Origin: Dehalococcoidia bacterium
GTDB lineage: Bacteria; Chloroflexota; Dehalococcoidia; Bin125
Reading direction: 5' to 3'
Assembly: GCA_007571275.1 (NCBI GenBank)
Contig: RKRS01000086.1
Span: 1-19,346, forward strand
DNA length: 19,346 nt
The notes beneath the pieces are model-generated. The model worked only from the letters and a program-made list of their open reading frames with translations. It was not told the DNA's origin and ran no database searches. Below, piece after piece: positions 13,599-19,346 of the stretch. How positions within the stretch are numbered: the first letter of the stretch is position 1; each line of letters begins with the position of its first letter. The position numbers and the translations under genes are program-made.

Positions 13599-14759
13599 CT
13601 AGCGGCTGCGACGCGCCGGTAACCCGAACACGGGACGAACACCGGCGTCAAAATTCCACTCAAGCGCCGCCCCGTGCTGACGCGCCGTCTGCAGATCGCG
13701 CCAGCGACGCTCCAGTGTCCAGCTGCGCCGCGCGGCGTTCGTCCCTCCTGCTCGAAAGAGCCGCTCGACAGCATCGACGCACGCGTGAACCGCGTGAACG
13801 TTGGCAATCCGACAGCGTCCCAGCAGTAGCGAGTCCGGTTCACCGCGCTCCGCCGACGGCCAGGCTCTCGTCCATGCCTCCTGAACGAAGGCTCGCGCCG
13901 AGGCCACCTCAGCCTGCGCCCGAGCAAACGCCAGTCGGAACGCTTCGCGATCCCGCAGAGCGGAAACGTCGCCGGTCGTCGATGACGAGGCGGCTGTGGC
14001 CAGGTCATCAAGCGCGCCCTGAGCTGTTCCAATCGCGTGTCCGGCATTGGCGATCCAGGCCACCAGTGAGCGGTCGGGGATGTTCCACTGTGGACCTTCA
14101 GCCCAGATCGGACCGAGCGCCGCCCAGGTATGCCCATCCTGCACGAACGCGTCGTCCAGCTCCCAGTCATGACTGCCAGTACTGCGCAGCCCCATCGCGT
14201 CCCAGGTCTCAATCACGGTCCCCGCGCGCTGCGGCAACAGGGCAAAGCGGACCTGATCCTCGAAGTCGACGAACGTCGCCACCACGTGGGTAGCGTGTTT
14301 CACCCCACTGACGAAGTTCAGCCGACCACTGAGACGATAGCCCGATACATCCGGCTCGGCCCGCGTCATCACCCGCGACGATCCGACAATCCGACAGCTC
14401 GGGCCGCCCGGCTCCTCACCGCCGATCATCTGACTGAGCACGGCGTTCGGCAAGTAGGCGGCCAGCAGCGATACTTCGGTGGCAATCATCACAACCCACG
14501 CAGTCGATGCATCGGCATGGGCCAACGCCTCGATCACGTGGAAGACCACCAACGGATGCGCCTGCTCGCCGTAGCTACGAGCAGGAATGTTCAAGCGATA
14601 GAGCCCGCGCTCCGTCAGAGATCGAATCAGGCTGTCGGGGATGCTGCCCGTCTCTTCAATCTCGTCGGCGCAGCTGCGGATCGCCGGCTCCAGCTCTCGC
14701 GCAGCCTGCACAAGCGGGTGTTCCTCATATGCCGCGAACGGGTGATGGGAATCTGACAT
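13599..14759 (-). CDS. Acyl-CoA dehydrogenase-fold flavoprotein, probably a group D flavin monooxygenase-like enzyme
   Basis: A 386-residue protein of the acyl-CoA dehydrogenase superfamily. The N-terminal helical part contains IPDSLIRSLTERGLYRLNIP and EALAHADASTAWVVMIA; the middle beta domain has YRLSGRLNFVSGVKHATHVVA and the WDAMGLRSTGSHDWELDDAFV strand; the C-terminal helices end in RRWRDLQTARQHGAAL. The DAMGLRxTGSxD and W-R-D-x-x-T-A-x-Q-H patterns are those of the branch that includes HsaA, HpaB-like and DszC-like two-component flavin monooxygenases, rather than of true fatty acyl-CoA dehydrogenases. It may therefore hydroxylate a substrate using reduced flavin from a separate reductase, which is not in this window. 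The ATG at 14759 is chosen; a GTG at 14765 is equally possible, as neither has a strong ribosome binding site. It lies upstream of the CoA-transferase on the same strand. Confidence 0.82.
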   Translation of the reverse strand: MSDSHHPFAAYEEHPLVQAARELEPAIRSCADEIEETGSIPDSLIRSLTERGLYRLNIPARSYGEQAHPLVVFHVIEALAHADASTAWVVMIATEVSLLAAYLPNAVLSQMIGGEEPGGPSCRIVGSSRVMTRAEPDVSGYRLSGRLNFVSGVKHATHVVATFVDFEDQVRFALLPQRAGTVIETWDAMGLRSTGSHDWELDDAFVQDGHTWAALGPIWAEGPQWNIPDRSLVAWIANAGHAIGTAQGALDDLATAASSSTTGDVSALRDREAFRLAFARAQAEVASARAFVQEAWTRAWPSAERGEPDSLLLGRCRIANVHAVHACVDAVERLFRAGGTNAARRSWTLERRWRDLQTARQHGAALEWNFDAGVRPVFGLPARRSR

Positions 14760-14825
14760 GCTCACAGGCTAAAGCCGCTCACCTAGACTTGGCGCAGCAC
14801 CAGCTTCGCGGAATTGAGAGACAGC

Positions 14826-16067
14826 ATGACCACTGAGCGCCAACGATCGACCGATGCAGCGTTGCGCGAACGGGCGCGGGCAGTGATTCCAAACGGAATG
14901 TACGGACACCAGAACGCATCCTTCTTACCCGACAACTTTCCTCAATTCTTCGCGCGCGGCGCGGGCGCTCACCTCTGGGACGTCGACGGCAACGAATACA
15001 TCGATTATCTCTGCGCCTATGGACCCATCCTGCTCGGCTACAAGCACCCGACTGTCGATCAGGCGGCGGGAGCCGTGCAGGACGCCGGCGACTGTCTCAA
15101 CGGCCCGACGGACAAGATGGTCGAACTGGCCGAGCTACTGGTCGAGATCACGCCATGGGCGGACTGGGCCTGGTTCGCCAAGAACGGCACCGATGCGACG
15201 GTCTACGCCGCATCCATCGCCAGAACGGCGACCGGCAAGCAAACCATTCTCCGCGCACGCGGGGCGTATCACGGCTCATCACCGACCTGGATCGCAGGAG
15301 ATCGCGAAATTCCAGCCGATGGCACAATCGAGTACGACTACAACGACCTCGGCTCGGTTCGAGCGGCGCTTGACGCCGCCGAAAGTGACGCCGCCGCCGT
15401 GATGGTCTCCGCTTTCCGCCACGATGTTGGCATCGACCAGGAACTGCCAACCGTGGAGTTCGCGCGTGGACTGCGTGAGCTGTGCGACGCCAACGGTCTG
15501 GTACTGATCCTCGACGACGTGCGCGGCGGTTTCCGCCTCGACATGGCCGGCAGCTGGGCGCCGCTCGGCGTTGACCCTGACCTCAGCGCCTACTGCAAGG
15601 CGATCGGCAACGGACACCCGATCTCCGCGCTGATGGGTCGCGACAGCCTGACCGAGGCCGTCGCGGCGACGATGTCGACTGGCTCATACTGGTTCACCGC
15701 CGCGCCAATGGCCGCCGCCAAGGCGACCATCGAGACCATGCTGGAAATCGACGGCATCGCTCACCTCAAGCGCATCGGCAACCAGCTACGAGACGGTTGG
15801 CAGCAAGCCGCCGACGCTCACGGCGTCGGCATTCGCCAAACCGGGCCAGTTCAGATCCCGCTGATGCTCTTCGACGGCGACGATTTCACGACCAGAAACG
15901 TACCGCGCGCCTACCGCTTTGCGGCGGAGTTGGCCGAGCGCGGCGTCTACCTGCACCCGGTTCACAACGGCTTCCTCTCAACCGCGTTGAGCGATGAAGA
16001 CATCGCTCACACGCTGGAAGCCTCCGATGAGGCGTTCGCGGTCGTCGCCGCCGATTTCGCTGATTAG
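14826..16067 (+). CDS. Class III PLP aminotransferase, glutamate-1-semialdehyde aminomutase-like
   Basis: A 413-residue fold-type I PLP enzyme. The N-terminal motif HLWDVDGNEYIDYLCAYGPILLGYKHP is typical of glutamate-1-semialdehyde 2,1-aminomutase-like proteins. GTDATVYAASIARTATGK corresponds to the phosphate-binding N-G-T-E/D-A segment. D230 in LILDDVRGGFR is the residue that contacts the pyridine nitrogen, and K258 in YCKAIGNGHPISALMG is the Schiff-base lysine. The usual D-E-V is D-D-V here, and no other haem-synthesis gene is nearby, so this is more likely a transaminase or mutase of a specialised pathway than HemL itself. The ATG at 14826 is chosen over a TTG at 14814 because GAGAG precedes it at about 5 bases. 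Its stop overlaps the stop of the convergent exporter gene. Confidence 0.88.
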   Translation: MTTERQRSTDAALRERARAVIPNGMYGHQNASFLPDNFPQFFARGAGAHLWDVDGNEYIDYLCAYGPILLGYKHPTVDQAAGAVQDAGDCLNGPTDKMVELAELLVEITPWADWAWFAKNGTDATVYAASIARTATGKQTILRARGAYHGSSPTWIAGDREIPADGTIEYDYNDLGSVRAALDAAESDAAAVMVSAFRHDVGIDQELPTVEFARGLRELCDANGLVLILDDVRGGFRLDMAGSWAPLGVDPDLSAYCKAIGNGHPISALMGRDSLTEAVAATMSTGSYWFTAAPMAAAKATIETMLEIDGIAHLKRIGNQLRDGWQQAADAHGVGIRQTGPVQIPLMLFDGDDFTTRNVPRAYRFAAELAERGVYLHPVHNGFLSTALSDEDIAHTLEASDEAFAVVAADFAD

Positions 16068-18037
16068 CCCGAGCCATCGCGCGGCTGGACGAGCGAGAGG
16101 ACAACGCCAAGTCCGGCCCCAACCAGGGCGGCGGCGAAGATCGATCTGAGCAGGCTGGCCCTGGCTGACGGGCTCGCGCCGGCGCCATTGGACGCCGCCG
16201 ATGGCACGGGGCGAGCAGACGAATACTGATCGCGCAGCTCCAGCATCGATAGCTCATGCCACTCGGCGGACAGCAGCCGGCTATCCGACGTTCCGTTGCC
16301 GCCAAGTGTCGAGCTGGGACGCTGAGAGATTGGGAAATCCAACGCAGCGACCGTCGCTGGTTGAGCGGTCTGTGCGGGAACAGCCACAGCTGCGCCGGAC
16401 TGGTCAGGCGAGTCGGGCCGCTCCACACTGACCGCGGCGGCGGGCAGCGGCTCGCTGCGACGCAGCTGAATCTCTCGCATTCGCAGCACGGCCAGCACCG
16501 AAATCAGGACGATGCCCGCAGCGAGCAGGAAATTGTCCGTGATCGCCGTGGCCACTGCCGCCTGGACCTGCGGTTCCGCCACGGCCCACACCTCTGGACC
16601 GAGATCCTGTACCAGTTCCTCTCGGAACAGCGGATCAACCAGTTTTTCAGGCTCGATTCGCTCGGCCAACTCGGGTGTCAATCGCTCCGCCAGTCCGCTC
16701 GACAACCGGGCGTTGAACAGCGCGCCGATCACACCGATCCCGATCACGCCGCCGATCTGCTGGAAGAACTGCATGAAGGCCGAGACAATACCCAGAAATT
16801 TCTGCGGCGCCGCGTTCTGCGATGCGATCGACAGGACGGGCATCATCAGTCCCATCCCGACGCCAAACAGGAAGAGACGTCCCAGCACGCCGGGGATGGT
16901 CGTCTCGCGCGTCATCGTCGAGAGCAGCAGCATCGAGCCGACCATCATGACGGAACCAACCACTGCGAGAATCTTGTAGCGGCCGGTGCGCGCCATGATC
17001 TGACCTGAGATGACCGAGGCCATGACGGACACGAGGATCATTGGCCCCATCACCAGGCCTGCCGTGGCCGCGTCAGCGCCGATCCCGACCTGCAGATAGA
17101 ACTGCAGGTAGACGAACACGCCCATCATCCCCAGCCCGATGACAAACGAGGCGAAGGCGGTGCTGCGCAGCGTGGGAATGCGGAACAGCTGGAGCGGCAC
17201 GATCGGTTGGTCTGCGCGACGCTCGACGCGAATGAACAATGCCAGCGCCAGCACGGAGACCACGAACAGCAGCAACGTCTGGGGCGCCAGCCAACCCCAC
17301 GTCGCAGCCAGGCTGAGCCCGATCATCGCGGGGATCAACGCGGCGCTCAGCGTGACCACGCCAGCCAGATCGATCCGCAGCGGCCGTGGCGGCGGACGCA
17401 GCCAGGGCATCTTGAACGTGATCGTCAGCATGACCAACGGCCCGATCAACAACATGATCCAGAAGACCCAGCGCCAGGACAGCGCCTCGGTCAACGCTCC
17501 GCCCAGCGGTGCGCCGATCATGCCGCTCAGCGCGAACACGCCACCGAACAGGCCGATGAAACGCGCCCGATCCGCCGGCGCGTAGAGGTCGCCAACGACC
17601 GAGAACGTCGAGGTCATCAGAATGGCCGCGCCGACACCCTGGATGGCCCGGAACGCGATTAGCTCATAGATACCGGGCGCGAATCCGCACAGCGCGGAAC
17701 CAACCAGGAACACACTGAGTCCGCCCAGCAGCAGCGGCTTGCGCCCGAAGATGTCGCTCAGGGTCCCGGCGATCGGGATCGTCACGACCTGCGCCATGAT
17801 GAACGCCTGAATCAACCAGGGATAGAGCTCGAGCCCACCCAGCTCGGACACGATCTGCGGCATCGCCGGGCTGACCACGCTCTGCTCGAGCGAGGCCATG
17901 AACATGGCCAGCATCGCGCTGAAGATGATCAATCGCTTCTGACGACGCGGCAGATCGATCCCCAGCGGGCGCTGTTCGTCCAGCGAAGAGTCAGGCTCAG
18001 CAGCAGTTCGTAATGACACGTTGAGTTGTTTCGGCAA
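16064..18037 (-). CDS. DHA2-type (EmrB/QacA-like) 14-helix MFS exporter with a C-terminal extension
   Basis: A 657-residue major facilitator protein of the 14-helix proton-antiporter group that exports drugs and other small molecules. Motif A is at about 91-100 (GTLSDIFGRK), and an antiporter motif C-like G-x-P-x-G-G appears in GMIGAPLGGALTEALSWRW. The first helix begins around residue 36 (LIIFSAMLAMFMASLEQSVVSPAMP), with the acidic residue typical of helix 1. Family members usually end near residue 500-530. Here about 138 further residues follow, Pro/Ala/Ser-rich and low in complexity, and closing with a hydrophobic helix (SIFAAALVGAGLGVVLSLV), perhaps a fifteenth membrane segment. The start is a TTG at 18037 without a clear ribosome binding site; a GTG at 18019 is an alternative. 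The substrate is unknown. Confidence 0.88.
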   Translation of the reverse strand: MPKQLNVSLRTAAEPDSSLDEQRPLGIDLPRRQKRLIIFSAMLAMFMASLEQSVVSPAMPQIVSELGGLELYPWLIQAFIMAQVVTIPIAGTLSDIFGRKPLLLGGLSVFLVGSALCGFAPGIYELIAFRAIQGVGAAILMTSTFSVVGDLYAPADRARFIGLFGGVFALSGMIGAPLGGALTEALSWRWVFWIMLLIGPLVMLTITFKMPWLRPPPRPLRIDLAGVVTLSAALIPAMIGLSLAATWGWLAPQTLLLFVVSVLALALFIRVERRADQPIVPLQLFRIPTLRSTAFASFVIGLGMMGVFVYLQFYLQVGIGADAATAGLVMGPMILVSVMASVISGQIMARTGRYKILAVVGSVMMVGSMLLLSTMTRETTIPGVLGRLFLFGVGMGLMMPVLSIASQNAAPQKFLGIVSAFMQFFQQIGGVIGIGVIGALFNARLSSGLAERLTPELAERIEPEKLVDPLFREELVQDLGPEVWAVAEPQVQAAVATAITDNFLLAAGIVLISVLAVLRMREIQLRRSEPLPAAAVSVERPDSPDQSGAAVAVPAQTAQPATVAALDFPISQRPSSTLGGNGTSDSRLLSAEWHELSMLELRDQYSSARPVPSAASNGAGASPSARASLLRSIFAAALVGAGLGVVLSLVQPRDGSG

Positions 18038-18168
18038 TCCGAACTAACAGCAGGGTACGTAGCGACTCGAAACCAGGCAATGAGCGACCACCGCTGAATG
18101 GGTTGCTCGCTGCTGAGTGCTAACCTGAACACATCTCACAGCTTCTCGCCGTCAGGAAGGGATTGACC
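18038..18168. promoter_or_regulatory. Divergent promoter region between exporter and amidohydrolase
   Basis: This 131-base gap drives both flanking genes. It contains an imperfect dyad, GAGCGAC (18082-18088) with GTTGCTC (18102-18108), one G-T wobble in seven pairs, which could be an operator. A strong ribosome binding site AGGAAGG (18154-18160) lies 8 bases before the amidohydrolase ATG. No clear -35/-10 pair can be named. Confidence 0.35.
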
Positions 18169-19346
18169 ATGACCGAGATGATCTGCGATCGCATCAAGGT
18201 GATCGACTCCGACACCCACGTCTCCGAACCGGAGACGCTGTGGACCGACCGCATCTCCACGCGAAAGTGGGGCGATCTCGTTCCCCACGTGATCTTCGAC
18301 CCGGAGATCAACGAAGATCGCTGGGTGATGGGCGGTAAGAAGTTCATGCCTACCGCTGGCGCCGCGATGGCCGGCTGGAAAAGCCCGCCACCCAACCACC
18401 CGCCGAGCCTCAAGGAAGCTGACCACGGCAGCTGGGAGATTCACGAGCGGCTGCAGCGCATGGACGAGTACGGCATGTACGCCCAGGTCGTCTACCCCAA
18501 CGTCGGCGGCTTCGGCTCGGGCAACTTCCTGCAGCTGACCGACGACGAACTGCGCCTCGACTGCGTCCGCGCCTACAACGACTTCCTCGTCGACTGGACC
18601 TCGGTCGAGCCTTCGCGCTTCATCCCGATCATGGCGATGCCCTTCTGGGACGTGCAGGCCTGCGTCGACGAGATGCAGCGCGCCTACGACCGCGGCCACC
18701 GCGGCATCCTGATGACCAACCAGCCGCACACCTTCGGCCTGCCGCGCATCACCGAGCAACACTGGGATCCGCTTTGGAACCAGGCGCAGGACATGGGCCT
18801 GTCGATCAACTTCCACATTGGCTCCGGCGACCTGACCGAACTGCGCAACGTGACCGTCGACAACGGTCGCCAGGCCGCATACGCCAAGTCGACCGTCAAA
18901 CTCTTCCTCGACAACTCCAACGCCATCCTCGACATCATCCTGTCGGGTATGTGCCACCGCTTCCCCGAGCTGAAGTTCGTATCGGTCGAGTCCGGCGTCG
19001 GCTGGATTCCCTACCTGCTCGAGGCGATGGACTGGCAGTGGCTGAACTCCGGTTGCCGCGAGGAGCACCCTGAGATGGACATGCTGCCCTCGGAGTACTT
19101 CAAGCGTCAGTGTTACGGTTGCTTCTGGTTCGAGGAAGATTCGGTGATCAAGGCGATCGAGACGATCGGCTCCGAGAACCTCATGTTCGAGACCGACTTC
19201 CCGCACCCGACTTCGATGTCGCCGGGCCCGAACAGCGTCGCCCGCAACCCGAAGCAGCACGTCGAAGAAGTCCTCAGCGTGCTGCCTGAGGAAGACCTGC
19301 TCAACGTCCTCCAGCGCAACGCGATGAAGGTCTACAACTTCGAGGT
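18169..19346 (+). CDS. Amidohydrolase-family (amidohydrolase 2/ACMSD-like) metal-dependent hydrolase, 3' end beyond the window
   Basis: An open frame of 392 codons runs from the ATG at 18169 off the right edge without a stop. It has the layout of the amidohydrolase-related family of TIM-barrel enzymes that includes ACMSD-type decarboxylases: an N-terminal KVIDSDTHVSEPETLW metal-site strand, RLQRMDEYGMYAQVVYPN, RGILMTNQPHTFGLP, the central His in INFHIGSG, the KFVSVESGVGWIP segment, and the late Asp in LMFETDFPHPTSM. The last residues (NVLQRNAMKVYNFE) match the usual end of the family, so little is missing. Codon choice is strikingly biased: Phe, Tyr and Asn use almost only TTC, TAC and AAC. 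This contrasts with the other genes and suggests high expression. The substrate is unknown. Confidence 0.9.
   Translation, partial: MTEMICDRIKVIDSDTHVSEPETLWTDRISTRKWGDLVPHVIFDPEINEDRWVMGGKKFMPTAGAAMAGWKSPPPNHPPSLKEADHGSWEIHERLQRMDEYGMYAQVVYPNVGGFGSGNFLQLTDDELRLDCVRAYNDFLVDWTSVEPSRFIPIMAMPFWDVQACVDEMQRAYDRGHRGILMTNQPHTFGLPRITEQHWDPLWNQAQDMGLSINFHIGSGDLTELRNVTVDNGRQAAYAKSTVKLFLDNSNAILDIILSGMCHRFPELKFVSVESGVGWIPYLLEAMDWQWLNSGCREEHPEMDMLPSEYFKRQCYGCFWFEEDSVIKAIETIGSENLMFETDFPHPTSMSPGPNSVARNPKQHVEEVLSVLPEEDLLNVLQRNAMKVYNFE

Noticed and set aside
16256..17008. Plus-strand open frame of 250 codons
   Set aside because: It is antisense to the exporter; the Gln/His/Asp-rich translation is typical of a reversed membrane-protein gene.
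18136..19260. Long minus-strand open frame of 374 codons
   Set aside because: It is the antisense shadow of the amidohydrolase, whose strong C-ending codon bias removes stops on the other strand. Its translation is rich in repeated Val, Asp, Arg and His with no family pattern.

Overview
The window is a gene-dense, high-GC stretch of bacterial chromosome with 16 recognisable genes plus a short gene end at the left edge. The mix of products is two luciferase-like F420-type oxidoreductases, a tandem family III CoA-transferase, an acyl-CoA dehydrogenase-like flavoprotein, a phytanoyl-CoA dioxygenase-like enzyme, an amidohydrolase, a MoaD/ThiS-like protein beside an Asp-box beta-propeller, and a UGSC-type selenoprotein. 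This suggests an uncultivated, metabolically versatile aerobe such as a Chloroflexota (SAR202/Dehalococcoidia-like) lineage. That assignment is an inference from gene content; there is no rRNA or marker gene here.

Left part (1-3051): the end of an unknown gene, a pair of inverted palindromic intergenic repeats (90-206), a luciferase-like monooxygenase (-), a nucleoside hydrolase (+), and an Mrr-type restriction endonuclease gene (+) broken by a one-base frameshift in a locally AT-richer patch.

Central minus-strand cluster (6928 down to 3052): a VOC-family protein, a RidA-family protein, a luciferase-like oxidoreductase, a SelW-like CxxC redox protein, a UGSC selenoprotein and a 352-residue Cys-containing protein of unknown function. 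The selenoprotein is the main result. An in-frame TGA (4365-4367) followed by a SECIS-like hairpin separates two same-frame halves, which read through as one 181-residue protein with a D-U-G-S-C motif. It overlaps the next gene by 4 bases, so selenocysteine insertion also governs coupling to that gene. I read SelW-like + UGSC + the 352-residue protein as one selenium-dependent redox module.

Middle part (7038-9416, +): a MoaD/ThiS-like protein with its GlyGly followed by a 12-residue tail, overlapping a six-Asp-box beta-propeller protein, then an EamA-type permease.

Right part: a minus-strand catabolic group (14759 down to 9413) of flavin monooxygenase/acyl-CoA dehydrogenase-like protein, tandem CoA-transferase, carboxymuconolactone decarboxylase-like protein and phytanoyl-CoA dioxygenase-like protein. 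It probably activates and oxidises an organic acid or lipid-like substrate. Divergent from it is a class III aminotransferase (glutamate-1-semialdehyde aminomutase-like). A 14-helix DHA2-type exporter with an unusual C-terminal tail follows (-), and an amidohydrolase (+) runs off the right edge. No tRNA, rRNA, CRISPR array, insertion sequence or transposase was seen, and no gap exceeds 300 bases.
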